Below, in pieces: positions 14,996 through 23,971 of a stretch of DNA of 55,243 nt. Both the position numbers and the translations under genes were made by a program. Each line of letters starts with the position of its first letter. Within the stretch, counting starts at the first letter, position 1. Under the pieces are notes generated by a model. It was given only the letters and a program-made list of their open reading frames with translations. It had not been told where the DNA came from and searched no databases. This stretch comes from Fidelibacterota bacterium (GTDB taxonomy: Bacteria; Fidelibacterota; UBA8477; JABMPR01), in contig JAERTH010000173.1 of the NCBI GenBank assembly GCA_016844955.1, forward strand, positions 1 to 55,243, read 5' to 3'.

Positions 14996-16366
14996 ATGAA
15001 AAGAATTCTGGTAGTAGATGATGATCTCAGTTTAAGAACGATTTTGGATGAGACGCTTAGCACTGCAGGATTCAAAGTTAAGATTGCCAAAGATGGCAAA
15101 TCAGCTTTGGATCTACTGGCTGACAATCAATTTGACCTGGTAATATCTGACCTCATGATGCCTGGAATGACTGGCGTTGAATTCATGGTAGAAGCCAAAA
15201 AAATTCACGAACATCTAGGTTTCCTCATCATCACGGCCTATGGGACCGTGGAAACCGCAGTGGATGCACTTCACAAGGGTGCCTTTGATTTTGTGACCAA
15301 GCCTTTCTCAATTTCACAAATAGAATCAAGAGTAAATCGCTATTTCGAATACCAAGACCTGAAAGCGGAAAACAAAGAGCTGAAACGCAAATTGTCAGAT
15401 GATAGGAAACATACCAAACTCATTGGACAAAGCCCGGAAATGCTCAAGGTGTTTAACCAGATCAGCACGGTTGCACGCAGTGATGCTCCTGTTTTTATCC
15501 AGGGGGAAAGTGGTACTGGAAAAGAACTGATAGCACAATCCATCCATGATGGTTCAGATCGTTCAGATCGGCCCTTTTTGAAAATTAACTGTTCAGCAAT
15601 TCCAGAATCATTATTTGAGAGCACTTTGTTTGGCCATGAGAAAGGTTCATTCACCAATGCCATCAAGATGCACAAGGGACTCTTTGAAGAAGCTGATAGC
15701 GGCACCCTGCTGTTGGATGAAATCAGTGAAATTCCAACTTCGATGCAGGCAAAACTTTTGCGTGTACTTCAGAACCGAACGATTACCCGCGTAGGCAATA
15801 CGCAGGAACTGGATGTTGATGTGCGAGTGATTGCTACATCGAATCAAAATCTGGAAAAGTTGATTAAAGATGGCCACTTTCGGGCAGACCTCTATTATCG
15901 TCTAAATGTCTTCCCTATCGTTGTGCCCCCACTGAGACTGAGAAATACAGATATCCCTATTTTGGTGGATCATTTTCTTTCCAAATTCAAAGTTAAGTAT
16001 CGCTTTGAGCATAAAGAGATAAGCAGCGATACGCTGAAATCTATTACAATGGCTGATTGGCCAGGGAATGTTCGTCAGCTGGAAAATATCATTGAACGTG
16101 CGGTTCTGTATTCTGGTGATGAAGAAAAAATCACCCAGGAACATTTTAATCTAGATTCAGAGCTTCTCACCGCTGATGACACATCCAGCATCAAAACAGT
16201 CACAACCATTGCTGATATGGAAAAGCAAATGATCCATAATGCGCTGAAACGAACTGCCAATAACCGTACACAGGCTGCCGATCTGCTAGGAATAAGTGTT
16301 CGGACATTGCGCAACAAGTTGCACCTCTATGATGAAATGGGTCAGGATATGCTCAAACTCGACTAA
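14996..16366 (+). CDS. NtrC-type sigma-54 activator (FlgR/FleR/FlrC-like)
   Basis: The 456-residue product has a receiver (1-115; Asp52, Lys102), a sigma-54 AAA+ domain (about 142-370; Walker A GESGTGKE at 170-177, Walker B GTLLLDE at 236-242) and a Fis-type helix-turn-helix at the C-terminus (NRTQAADLLGISVRTLRNKL). The sigma-54 contact loop reads GSFTNA (217-222) instead of GAFTGA. Activators of this kind control middle flagellar genes in Pseudomonas, Vibrio, Campylobacter and Helicobacter. Sigma-54-like elements lie before several flagellar operons here, so it is the obvious candidate regulator. The PAS kinase at 43917 may be its partner. A strong terminator follows. Confidence 0.93.
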   Translation: MKRILVVDDDLSLRTILDETLSTAGFKVKIAKDGKSALDLLADNQFDLVISDLMMPGMTGVEFMVEAKKIHEHLGFLIITAYGTVETAVDALHKGAFDFVTKPFSISQIESRVNRYFEYQDLKAENKELKRKLSDDRKHTKLIGQSPEMLKVFNQISTVARSDAPVFIQGESGTGKELIAQSIHDGSDRSDRPFLKINCSAIPESLFESTLFGHEKGSFTNAIKMHKGLFEEADSGTLLLDEISEIPTSMQAKLLRVLQNRTITRVGNTQELDVDVRVIATSNQNLEKLIKDGHFRADLYYRLNVFPIVVPPLRLRNTDIPILVDHFLSKFKVKYRFEHKEISSDTLKSITMADWPGNVRQLENIIERAVLYSGDEEKITQEHFNLDSELLTADDTSSIKTVTTIADMEKQMIHNALKRTANNRTQAADLLGISVRTLRNKLHLYDEMGQDMLKLD

Positions 16367-16394
16367 GCTTATACGACTACATTGCACTTCAATT

Positions 16395-16422
16395 AAAGCC
16401 CCGGTTTTTACCGGGGCTTTTT
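16395..16422 (+). terminator. Strong intrinsic terminator ending the regulatory island
   Basis: AAAGCCCCGG (16395-16404) and CCGGGGCTTT (16411-16420) form a perfect 10-bp stem with a six-base loop and trailing T residues. It isolates the regulatory island from the flgB operon. Confidence 0.93.
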
Positions 16423-16479
16423 AGTTATCCACCCTCATGCAATTCGGTTTCACAGCCCTGAACTATTTGGCCTGCCTTT

Positions 16480-16492
16480 GGAAATATTTTCC
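16480..16492. promoter_or_regulatory. Palindrome GGAAA-TAT-TTTCC, candidate activator site
   Basis: A 13-bp inverted repeat of the same form as those at 6779, 31058 and 46054. It lies about 180 bases before flgB and about 155 bases before the sigma-54-like -24 element, an enhancer-like distance. Confidence 0.5.
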
Positions 16493-16637
16493 GCACCCGG
16501 TCAAAATTGTCAAGGCCTAATTCTGCTCATCGAAACAGATTAAATCCTGTTTAAAAAGTCGTAAGTATATGAAAAATAAAGAATAGAGTAGGTTCTATGT
16601 CCATTCGCATACCCACGAATTCACAATGAAAAAGTGG

Positions 16638-16653
16638 TGGCATAGCAATTGAA
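16638..16653 (+). promoter_or_regulatory. Sigma-54-like element before flgB
   Basis: TGGCATAGCAATTGAA has a good -24 box, but the -12 box reads TTGAA, with GA replacing GC. The predicted start (about 16664) would remove the AGGGG ribosome binding site of flgB, so either the start is shifted, the message is leaderless, or this is not the true promoter. The same features occur before fliS. Confidence 0.35.
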
Positions 16654-16668
16654 TAAATAGGGGCCAAC

Positions 16669-17055
16669 ATGGATGCGAAAATACTAAACTCGAACTACTC
16701 AAACCTGCTCAAGAAGGCTGTAAAAGTCTATGACAAACAGCATGAGGCCATTGCCAAGAATATTGCCAATTCCAACACTGATGGATACAAAAGAATCAAT
16801 ACAGATTTTTCAGCACAGCTAAAGACAGCAGTTCAGAACTCAGGTGTGAAGACCAGTCGCGATAAACATATCCAGCATTCCAATTACTCAGGAACCTCCA
16901 TAACTGGTGATTCACCCAATCCTGAGGGTCAGATTGACATTGCCCGGGAGATGACAGATCTCAGCGTAAATCAGATTCGTCATGAACTAGTGACCCGTGC
17001 ATTGCAGAGATATTATTCCGGTGTTAGTTCAGCCATCACCGGTAGGAACAGGTAG
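16669..17055 (+). CDS. flgB: Proximal rod protein FlgB
   Basis: The 128-residue product matches FlgB. The N-terminal rod signature YDKQHEAIAKNIANSNTDGYKR (about 24-45) is followed by a variable centre and a C-terminal helix ending HELVTRALQRYYSGVSSAITGR. FlgB forms the proximal rod with FlgC and FliE and is exported without a cleaved signal. It opens the long flgB-motB gene run and is followed by flgC after 11 bases. Confidence 0.96.
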   Translation: MDAKILNSNYSNLLKKAVKVYDKQHEAIAKNIANSNTDGYKRINTDFSAQLKTAVQNSGVKTSRDKHIQHSNYSGTSITGDSPNPEGQIDIAREMTDLSVNQIRHELVTRALQRYYSGVSSAITGRNR

Positions 17056-17066
17056 GGAGCCTAAGC

Positions 17067-17564
17067 ATGGATACTCAGGGGATTTTCTCAGCGCTCAAAC
17101 AGACCTATGGTGGGATTTCATCACAAATGAAACGCCTTGAAGTTATTTCAGAGAATATCGCTAATGCTGAAGCGCTTCCAGACAAGGGTGGCAAACTGTA
17201 TCAGAGAAAAGTTGCCCTTCTGAAGGACACTGCCAAAAATGGTAGTGGGAGCTTTGGCTCTCAGTTGTCCTTAAAACTCAATCGATCCAGTGATAAGCAT
17301 TTGAGTATGGGTGGATCTCCCTCAACAACAGGCTCTCCCAATGCAACTGGCGCTGACCGGTATAATATTGTTGAAGTAGAAGGTGAGAAGGTCATGCATG
17401 ATCCCACTCACCCTCGTGCTGATGAAAATGGTTATGTGAAAATGCCAAATGTGAATGTTATTGAGGAAATGGTCGATCTCATGGCTACGAATCGTGCCTA
17501 CGAAGCAAATATTACCGTAATGAATACAACCAAGACTATGGCCAAAAGGACCTTTGAGATCTAA
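17067..17564 (+). CDS. flgC: Proximal rod protein FlgC
   Basis: The 165-residue product shows the rod N-terminus (MKRLEVISENIANAEALPDKGGKLYQ) and the FlgC C-terminal signature NVIEEMVDLMATNRAYEANI plus TKTMAKRTFEI at the end. Size and order (after flgB) are those of FlgC. It builds the proximal rod in the periplasm. Two bases separate it from the next small gene. Confidence 0.96.
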   Translation: MDTQGIFSALKQTYGGISSQMKRLEVISENIANAEALPDKGGKLYQRKVALLKDTAKNGSGSFGSQLSLKLNRSSDKHLSMGGSPSTTGSPNATGADRYNIVEVEGEKVMHDPTHPRADENGYVKMPNVNVIEEMVDLMATNRAYEANITVMNTTKTMAKRTFEI

Positions 17565-17566
17565 GT

Positions 17567-17863
17567 ATGGATATTAGAGTTCAAAATAACCCGGGATTAT
17601 TGCAAGCCGATCGCCTGTATCAACAGCAACGCTCGCAGCAGACAGCCACACCTTCCAAGGATGAACCAAATTTCCTTCAGACCCTTATGGATAAAGAAGA
17701 GCAATTACAGGTCAGTCCATCACGCGAAGCTGTATTGTCACTTCCTGAGCAGGCCACATTGCATGTCCTTTTTGGAAGTGAAAAACCGGATGACTCGGGT
17801 TTTTATGGTAGAAACAACGCATCGCAAATTTACAAGGGACATCTTTTAGATGTCGCAGGCTAG
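17567..17863 (+). CDS. Small unknown protein between flgC and fliE
   Basis: This 98-residue hydrophilic protein has no family that I recognise. It has a Gln-rich N-terminal half and a C-terminal YGRNNASQIYKGHLLDVAG segment. In most clusters flgC and fliE are adjacent, so the inserted gene is unusual. Spacing of two bases before and eight after shows it belongs to the operon. A role as a rod-assembly accessory or export chaperone is conceivable but unsupported. Confidence 0.65.
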   Translation: MDIRVQNNPGLLQADRLYQQQRSQQTATPSKDEPNFLQTLMDKEEQLQVSPSREAVLSLPEQATLHVLFGSEKPDDSGFYGRNNASQIYKGHLLDVAG

Positions 17864-17871
17864 AGGTTATT

Positions 17872-18186
17872 ATGACACAAATACATGATTTAATCCAATC
17901 CATCCAGGGTCCCCAGCAGACAAAAAAAACAAACCCCACTCAATCTGAGGGAGCTACAGTTTCAAATAAGTCTTTTGGTGACACCATGAGTGATTTTCTC
18001 AATGTAGTCAACTCTAACAGTATTGAAGCTGGTAAGCAAGTTACAGATGTTGTCCAGGGTAATTCAGATAGCCTTGCCCAGGCTATGATTAGCATGGAAG
18101 AATCCAAAATGAGTTTTCAACTCATGCTTGAAATAAGAACAAAATTATTGGAATCCTATCAAGAGATATCAAGGATGCAGGTCTAA
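17872..18186 (+). CDS. fliE: MS ring-rod junction protein FliE
   Basis: The 104-residue product has the FliE pattern: a variable N-terminus, then FGDTMSDFLNVVNSNSIEAG and the conserved C-terminal LAQAMISMEESKMSFQLMLEIRTKLLESYQEISRMQV. FliE links the MS ring to the rod and is the first rod substrate exported. It precedes fliF by 20 bases, as usual. Confidence 0.95.
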   Translation: MTQIHDLIQSIQGPQQTKKTNPTQSEGATVSNKSFGDTMSDFLNVVNSNSIEAGKQVTDVVQGNSDSLAQAMISMEESKMSFQLMLEIRTKLLESYQEISRMQV

Positions 18187-18206
18187 GACCTCAGGAGAAT
18201 ATGTAA

Positions 18207-19862
18207 ATGAGTCAACTCCTAACCATACTGGGAAATATTTTGAAACGCTACAGTCCGGCACAGCGGGTTGTGTTGACGGTTGTATTCCTCTTGTTGTTAT
18301 CAGTTACAGTATCATTGGTACTGTGGGCAAATCGACCAGAGTATGTAATTCTGTATTCAGATATTGATGCGAAAAATGCCAGTAAAATCATCACTGATCT
18401 CCAGGGGAGCAAAGTCAGATATGAGATTGAGGATGGTGGCTCAACCATTCTGGTTCCCAAGGAAGTTGCCTCTGAATTACGTCTCAGGTTTGTAGAGTCA
18501 GGGTATGTGGGACAGACTGTCTCGGGGTATGAGTTATTTGATGATCAAAAACTGGGTATGACCAGTTTTATGCAACAGCTCAACATGCGCCGTGCACTTG
18601 AAGGCGAATTGACAAAAACGATCAATCAATTCCCTGGTGTGGATAGAAGTCGCGTCCATCTGGTAATGCCTGAAGGGAAACTTTTTGAAAAAGGGGAGGC
18701 TGCTTCCGCTTCCATCGTTGTCAGCCTGACACCCGGTCGTTACATCGGTGAAAATCAGATCAAGGGTATTGCGGCTTTGGTAGCCAACAGTGTTGAAGGT
18801 TTAAACGCCGATGCGGTGGTAGTTGTAGACACTGATGGGAATCTACTCTCTGATGGTCAGAATGAAGAAGTTGCCATGGGCGCGTCGAATAGCCAGTGGG
18901 ATATGAGACACTCAGTTGAACGCAAAGTTGAATCCAAAGTACAGCACCTGCTGGAAGGCATCGTCGGTCCCCAGAACTCCATGGTTGAAGTATCTGTGGA
19001 AATGAATTTTGAGCAATTGGATCGCACACAGGAGCTATTTGATCCTGAGAATGTGGTTGTGGTAAGTGAAGAACGTCATGCCGAATCATCTACCAACATA
19101 GACACGACCAACAACATTAATACCTCTCATGAGAATGAAAATGTTGTCACCAACTATGAATTGAATCGCACGGTTGAACATTTTGTAGCCAACACGGGTG
19201 TTGTAACCAAACAAACAGTGGCAGTCCTCGTGAATGGCAGTTACCGAGACATAGAAAATGCTGACGGTGAAACTGTACGAGAGTACATCCCCAGGAGCAA
19301 ACAGGACATCAACCAGATTGTCGCATTGGTTAAAAGTGCTGTCGGCTTTTCTGAGGAGCGTGGGGATGTAGTGGAAGTCCAGAATATCAAATTCGACAAA
19401 AGCATGGTTGAAGAAGATAAAGAATATTTTGAAGCAGCCGCTAAGCAGGAAATGCAAGCCAGTTTGATCAACAAAGGATTGATGGTGCTCGGAATTCTGG
19501 TCGCCTTTTTTGTAGTACGCGGTTTACTCAAGTCTGTGGGCAACGATATGGCACTACCTGTATTAGCAGGTGGTGCTGGTCCAACTGGCACATTGATGCC
19601 GGGTAGCCAGGCAACAACTGTGGACGGTTTACCCCAGGGCCAAACTGTTCCGGGTGTGGGACCCGGTGTATCAGCTCCCTTCATACCAGAGCCTGATATG
19701 GATTCTGATGCATTTATCGCCAAGCTTTCCCCGGAAGCCAGAGCAAAACTACAAGCTAAAGACAAGATGACTGAAGAGGTGGTGGATTACTCTAAGGATA
19801 ATCCTGAAGATACAGCCAAGCTGCTCCGGACCTGGATGACTCCGCAGCAGGGAGCCAGATAA
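18207..19862 (+). CDS. fliF: MS ring protein FliF
   Basis: The 551-residue inner membrane protein has two transmembrane helices (about 20-42 and 422-442) flanking a large periplasmic region with the YscJ/FliF ring-building motif (about 45-220; GYELFDDQKLGMTSFMQQLN is diagnostic). The C-terminal cytoplasmic tail carries the FliG-binding segment near the end (TAKLLRTWM). FliF forms the MS ring, base of the whole motor and housing of the export gate. It is followed by fliG after one base. Confidence 0.97.
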   Translation: MSQLLTILGNILKRYSPAQRVVLTVVFLLLLSVTVSLVLWANRPEYVILYSDIDAKNASKIITDLQGSKVRYEIEDGGSTILVPKEVASELRLRFVESGYVGQTVSGYELFDDQKLGMTSFMQQLNMRRALEGELTKTINQFPGVDRSRVHLVMPEGKLFEKGEAASASIVVSLTPGRYIGENQIKGIAALVANSVEGLNADAVVVVDTDGNLLSDGQNEEVAMGASNSQWDMRHSVERKVESKVQHLLEGIVGPQNSMVEVSVEMNFEQLDRTQELFDPENVVVVSEERHAESSTNIDTTNNINTSHENENVVTNYELNRTVEHFVANTGVVTKQTVAVLVNGSYRDIENADGETVREYIPRSKQDINQIVALVKSAVGFSEERGDVVEVQNIKFDKSMVEEDKEYFEAAAKQEMQASLINKGLMVLGILVAFFVVRGLLKSVGNDMALPVLAGGAGPTGTLMPGSQATTVDGLPQGQTVPGVGPGVSAPFIPEPDMDSDAFIAKLSPEARAKLQAKDKMTEEVVDYSKDNPEDTAKLLRTWMTPQQGAR

Positions 19863-19863
19863 A

Positions 19864-20901
19864 ATGCCAAAAATTAAAGGGACAGCACCCGAGGCTGAAG
19901 AGATCAAACTAAAAAATATTCAGAAGGCTGCTCTGGTCCTTATCGCAATGGGTGTATCTAACGCCGCTGCGGTCATGAAAAACCTCAGTGATAAAGAGAT
20001 CGAAAAAGTATCGATTGAAATTGCTCTGCTCCAAAATGTCCCTGCAGAAATCCTCTCAGAAGTAATCGAAGAATTTTATCAATTAATGCAGGCCAATCAG
20101 TTCATCGTACAAGGCGGGTTGGGTTATGCGCGAAACGTCCTGGAATCAGCCTACGGACACAAAAAAGCTGAAGAAATTCTGGCCCGAGTGGAAGCAACGA
20201 CTGAAGTGAGTGCTTTTTACCTGCTACAGACCGTGGATGACAAACAATTATTGAACTTTTTACAGAACGAACATCCCCAGACTGCTGCGCTGATTCTGGC
20301 AAATTTAAAGGCAGCTCAGGCGGCCAGTATCATGTCTGAGTTGCCACAGGAAAATCAGAGTGAAATAGCCTTCCGTCTGGCGACTATGGAGAAAACCTCT
20401 CCTGAGCTGATTGAAGAAATTGAAAATGTTTTGAGAGAGCAAATAGGAACTGTATTCGGGGGAGACCTGAGTACCACTGGTGGGGCTGAAGCCGTCGCTG
20501 ATATCTTGAATTCTGCATCGAGATCTGCTGAGAAAAATATTCTCGATGCATTTAAAGAGCGCGATGCGGATTTATTTGACGAAATCGCCAGCCTCATGTT
20601 CCTTTTTGAGGATGTGAACAGTCTGCCTGATTCCGCAGTGCAGAATATTGTGAAGAATATTGACTCCAATACCATGGCTCTGGCACTCAAGGCTACCAGT
20701 GAAGATCTGAAAGAAAAGATTTTCCGGAATATGTCAGAACGTGCTGCTGACATGCTCAAAGATGAGCTGCAGTATCTGGGGCCAGTTCGTGTACGGGACG
20801 TAGAGAATGCGCAGAAGGAAATTCTCGATGTTGTCCGTCAGCTTGAAGCTGATGGTGAAATCACAATCAGTCGCGGTGAAGAAGAAGAGGTTATCGACTA
20901 A
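19864..20901 (+). CDS. fliG: Motor switch protein FliG
   Basis: The 345-residue product is full-length FliG: N domain binding FliF (about 15-105), middle domain with the EHPQT motif (about 138-142, ENEHPQTAALILANL), and the C-terminal torque domain (about 230-335) with charged residues in MFLFEDVNSLPDSAVQ and MLKDELQYLGPVRVRDVE. It couples stator force to rotation and binds FliM. The last base of its TAA stop is the first base of the fliH ATG. Confidence 0.98.
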   Translation: MPKIKGTAPEAEEIKLKNIQKAALVLIAMGVSNAAAVMKNLSDKEIEKVSIEIALLQNVPAEILSEVIEEFYQLMQANQFIVQGGLGYARNVLESAYGHKKAEEILARVEATTEVSAFYLLQTVDDKQLLNFLQNEHPQTAALILANLKAAQAASIMSELPQENQSEIAFRLATMEKTSPELIEEIENVLREQIGTVFGGDLSTTGGAEAVADILNSASRSAEKNILDAFKERDADLFDEIASLMFLFEDVNSLPDSAVQNIVKNIDSNTMALALKATSEDLKEKIFRNMSERAADMLKDELQYLGPVRVRDVENAQKEILDVVRQLEADGEITISRGEEEEVID

Positions 20902-21620
20902 TGGATGTCATGGTTCTAAAACGTCACCTCAAAGGTGTCCAGCCCTTTAACTCTTCGGATATGGAGATGACTCCTGAGCAGAACGAAATGGAGATGAATC
21001 TCATACTGGGGGGAGACCTGGATGGAGAGAGCCGTGATCGAGAGCTAAAAGCACATGTAGACCGCATCAAAATATTAGAAATTGAATTACAGAGATCCAG
21101 GGCCGAAGCCTACCAGGCTGGTTATGACGAGGGTCAGAAAATCACCCTGGGCGAAGCCCAGAAGCAATTCTCTCAGATGACTCAGGAATTTACCCAGAAC
21201 CTGCATTCCCTGCATGCTGATTTCACCGAAACCATCGATCATCTCACGGAACCCATAATTAAGCTATCCATGGGTGCTGCAGAAAAATTGATCGAACGGG
21301 AACTTAATCAGGGTGATGTAGCGAAGGAAATTTTGCTCACTCAGGTGAAACGTGTATTGAATGAAACAATTTCTCAGACCAGAGCCACTGTTCATGTAAA
21401 TACATCCCAACTGGAATGGATCACTGGCACGAATATTCTTAATTCTTTGAATCTTCCCAAAAATTCAAATTTACGCTTCATTCCAAATCCAACCATCAAA
21501 CCAGGTGAGTGCAAACTCGAAACTGAAGATTTTTTAGTGGATAGTACTATTCATGCCCAACTGGAAAACCTCGCAAAAGTATTAAAAGAGTCCGATGCGT
21601 CAGATTATCAGCAAATTTAA
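20901..21620 (+). CDS. fliH: Export ATPase regulator FliH
   Basis: The 239-residue product fits FliH: an N-terminal linker region, a coiled-coil middle (about 45-120) including AYQAGYDEGQ, and a C-terminal domain related to V-type ATPase stalk subunits (about 125-235, GAAEKLIERELNQGD...). FliH docks the FliI ATPase at the base of the export apparatus and restrains its activity. It overlaps fliI by 26 bases, which suggests strong coupling of expression. Confidence 0.93.
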   Translation: MDVMVLKRHLKGVQPFNSSDMEMTPEQNEMEMNLILGGDLDGESRDRELKAHVDRIKILEIELQRSRAEAYQAGYDEGQKITLGEAQKQFSQMTQEFTQNLHSLHADFTETIDHLTEPIIKLSMGAAEKLIERELNQGDVAKEILLTQVKRVLNETISQTRATVHVNTSQLEWITGTNILNSLNLPKNSNLRFIPNPTIKPGECKLETEDFLVDSTIHAQLENLAKVLKESDASDYQQI

Positions 21621-22920
21621 CGACTACTCAGAATTGCTTCAAGCAAGCATTTCCATCCGCCTGGACGGGAAGGTCTCCAATGTTGTTGGTCTGGTTATCG
21701 AGGCTTCATTGCCGAATGCCACCATGGGCGAACTCTGCCAGATCCATACGCGTAACGGTGAAGTGATCCGGGCTGAAATCGTTGGATTTAAAGGCGAAAA
21801 AGTATTACTCATGCCGCTGGATCAAACCGTTGGGATTGCACCTGGAAGTAGGGTGGAAAGAAGTCCTAAACCACTTACCGTGGAAGTGGGACCCGAGTTA
21901 CTCGGCCGTGTAATTGATGGTCTGGGCAATCCTCTGGATGGAAAAGGACCCATCTTCGCTGATATCAAGCAACCTGTCTATAACGATCCACCAAATCCAC
22001 TCACCCGCGAAAGGATTTCCGAAATCCTGCCTACAGGTATTCGCAGTATTGATGGTCTGGTAACCATCGGCCGTGGACAACGTGTGGGTATCTTTGCCGG
22101 ATCTGGTGTAGGAAAGAGTGTGCTGTTGGGAATGATTGCCCGCTATACCGAAGCGGAAGTAAATGTCATTGCCCTCATCGGCGAGCGCGGACGTGAAGTA
22201 CGTGAATTTATTGAACGTGATCTTGGTCCAGAAGGACTCAAAAGGTCGGTTGTCATAGTTGCAACCTCTGATCAAGCTGCAATGGTGAGAGTCAAGGGTG
22301 CACTCATCGCTACAGCAATTGCTGAATATTTTAGGGATGCAGGCCAACACGTCATGTTGCTTATGGATTCACTGAGTCGAGTGGCCATGGCCCAGAGAGA
22401 AATTGGTCTTGCTGTTGGTGAACCACCAACCACAAAAGGGTATACACCTTCTGTCTTCGCCCTGTTGCCTCGTCTCCTGGAACGAGCTGGAACCTCAATG
22501 GGTGGCAGTATCACCGGTTTGTATACGGTATTGGTCGAGGGTGATGACATGGATGAACCTATCAGTGATGCCTCACGGGCGATCCTGGATGGTCACATTG
22601 TCCTTTCCAGACGCCTGGCTGCCCGCGGACAATATCCTGCCATCGATGTAAATGAAAGCATCAGTCGTTTGAGAACTGAAGTTGTAAAGGATGATCAGCG
22701 CAATCAGTCACAAACAATTCTGGAAATGTTGGCAGATTATCGTGAGTCCGAAGATATGATCAATATCGGTGCTTATGTGGGAGGTAGTAATCCCAAAGTA
22801 GATCTGGCTATTGAAAAAATTGATGCCATTAAATCATTCCTGAAGCAGGATATGCGCGATTCAGCTCCTTTTGAAGATACCATCGCCAAGATGGATGAGC
22901 TCATCGGCGGTGTTGCATGA
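21595..22920 (+). CDS. fliI: Flagellar export ATPase FliI
   Basis: The 441-residue product is related to the F1 beta subunit. It shows Walker A AGSGVGKS (168-175), the IGERGREVREF motif, Walker B HVMLLMDSLSRVAMAQREI, and the type III ATPase GEPPTTKGYTPSVFALLPRLLERAG stretch. It powers unfolding and release of export substrates from chaperones in the cytoplasm. The start is inside the fliH gene and the stop overlaps fliJ (ATGA). Confidence 0.98.
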   Translation: MRQIISKFNDYSELLQASISIRLDGKVSNVVGLVIEASLPNATMGELCQIHTRNGEVIRAEIVGFKGEKVLLMPLDQTVGIAPGSRVERSPKPLTVEVGPELLGRVIDGLGNPLDGKGPIFADIKQPVYNDPPNPLTRERISEILPTGIRSIDGLVTIGRGQRVGIFAGSGVGKSVLLGMIARYTEAEVNVIALIGERGREVREFIERDLGPEGLKRSVVIVATSDQAAMVRVKGALIATAIAEYFRDAGQHVMLLMDSLSRVAMAQREIGLAVGEPPTTKGYTPSVFALLPRLLERAGTSMGGSITGLYTVLVEGDDMDEPISDASRAILDGHIVLSRRLAARGQYPAIDVNESISRLRTEVVKDDQRNQSQTILEMLADYRESEDMINIGAYVGGSNPKVDLAIEKIDAIKSFLKQDMRDSAPFEDTIAKMDELIGGVA

Positions 22921-23372
22921 CAAAAGCTTTTAATTTCTCTCTGCAAAAAGTTCTGGATGTGCGGACAATGGCCGAAGATACCCAGGCCATCGAGCTCCAG
23001 AAAGCCCAGGCTAAAACCGAGCGACAAAAATTGAACCTGGCCTCCACTGAAGCAGAAAAAGATTCCATTGTTAACAGTACTCAGGCGGATTCTGGCAATG
23101 AAAGTCTTTCACTCCACGATTTAAACAGTCGCATGGCTTATGTGGATCAATTGACAGACAAAATTGAGCAACAGGGTGAAGCTGTGAAAAAGAGTCAGGA
23201 AGAATCCGAAGCACAACGAATTGCTTTTGTGAAAGCCTCCAAAGAAAAAATGGTACTGGAAAAACTTAAAGAGCAACACAAAGATGCCTTCAAGAAAAAA
23301 GCAAATCAGGAACAGGTGAAGGTTGAGAGTGAAGTAGCCTCTCGGGTTGCTCAGAATGGAAGTGATTCGTGA
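22917..23372 (+). CDS. fliJ: Export stalk protein FliJ
   Basis: The 151-residue product is an almost continuous coiled coil, beginning with FNFSLQKVLDVRTMAEDTQ, the typical FliJ opening. FliJ is the central stalk of the FliI hexamer and links it to FlhA. Position directly after fliI, with a four-base overlap, is decisive since the sequence of FliJ is poorly conserved. Confidence 0.9.
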   Translation: MTKAFNFSLQKVLDVRTMAEDTQAIELQKAQAKTERQKLNLASTEAEKDSIVNSTQADSGNESLSLHDLNSRMAYVDQLTDKIEQQGEAVKKSQEESEAQRIAFVKASKEKMVLEKLKEQHKDAFKKKANQEQVKVESEVASRVAQNGSDS

Positions 23373-23971
23373 AACAGGTAATTGTCTGGTCACTCATTTT
23401 TTTGGTTCTGTTTGTGGTCTTGATTGGATTGGCTTTTGTGGGTTTGACCTACATGACACCCAGTCCTGAAGAGTTGAAAGCGGCCAAGCTTGCCAATCAA
23501 AAGCAAGCTGCCAAACAAGTCAGCGAGCCTGTGAAAGTGTACTCAGAAGTGAGTACGGATTCAACCAGAACTGTCCCAAAAAAGAAAGCACCAAAGATGA
23601 CCCCAGTGGATTCCTTGCAAAGCATCGTGAATCAGTTGACTGGAGATTTGTTCTTCACCCGTGTGACAGTGGATAGCCTGAATGAACAATTGGGACAGAA
23701 AGAAGAATTGATTGAAGGTTACAACAGTCAAATAGAAGCACTGGAAAAAAGTGTACAGACATTGAAAGATAAAAAGGTTTCTCTCAGGGATCTGGCCAAA
23801 ACTTATGAAACTATGAAGGTTTCTGAAATCAGACCCATTCTGGAGAAGGTTGATGATGAAACCATCATGGCCTTATACAGACACATGGGTAGTCGCACTA
23901 AGAAAAATTTAATTCAAGCGCTCAGCGGAGTCCGGGCAGCTCAAATAACCAAGAAACTTGCGGGGTCATGA
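23369..23971 (+). CDS. MotE-like protein (MgtE N-domain-like)
   Basis: The 200-residue product has an N-terminal transmembrane helix (about 5-27), a coiled coil (about 85-130) and a C-terminal MgtE-N-type domain (about 132-198, MKVSEIRPILEKVDDETIMALYRHMG ... RAAQITKKL). Proteins of this design, called MotE or YlxF, occur between fliJ and fliK in many clusters and act in the motor or as periplasmic chaperones. It starts with GTG overlapping the fliJ stop and overlaps fliK by four bases. The exact role here is not shown by sequence. Confidence 0.82.
   Translation: MKQVIVWSLIFLVLFVVLIGLAFVGLTYMTPSPEELKAAKLANQKQAAKQVSEPVKVYSEVSTDSTRTVPKKKAPKMTPVDSLQSIVNQLTGDLFFTRVTVDSLNEQLGQKEELIEGYNSQIEALEKSVQTLKDKKVSLRDLAKTYETMKVSEIRPILEKVDDETIMALYRHMGSRTKKNLIQALSGVRAAQITKKLAGS

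Larger units (their letters stand above)
16423..16668. other. Upstream region of the flgB operon
   Basis: About 245 bases with no gene. It carries the palindrome at 16480-16492 and a sigma-54-like element at 16638-16653, both listed separately. Nothing else is recognised. Confidence 0.6.

Noticed and set aside
19241..19765. Long minus-strand ORF (174 codons) opposite fliF
   Set aside because: Low-complexity translation opposite a well-conserved gene, no ribosome binding site; a shadow frame.
21898..22350. Long minus-strand ORF (150 codons) opposite fliI
   Set aside because: Antisense shadow of a highly conserved ATPase gene with no recognisable domain.
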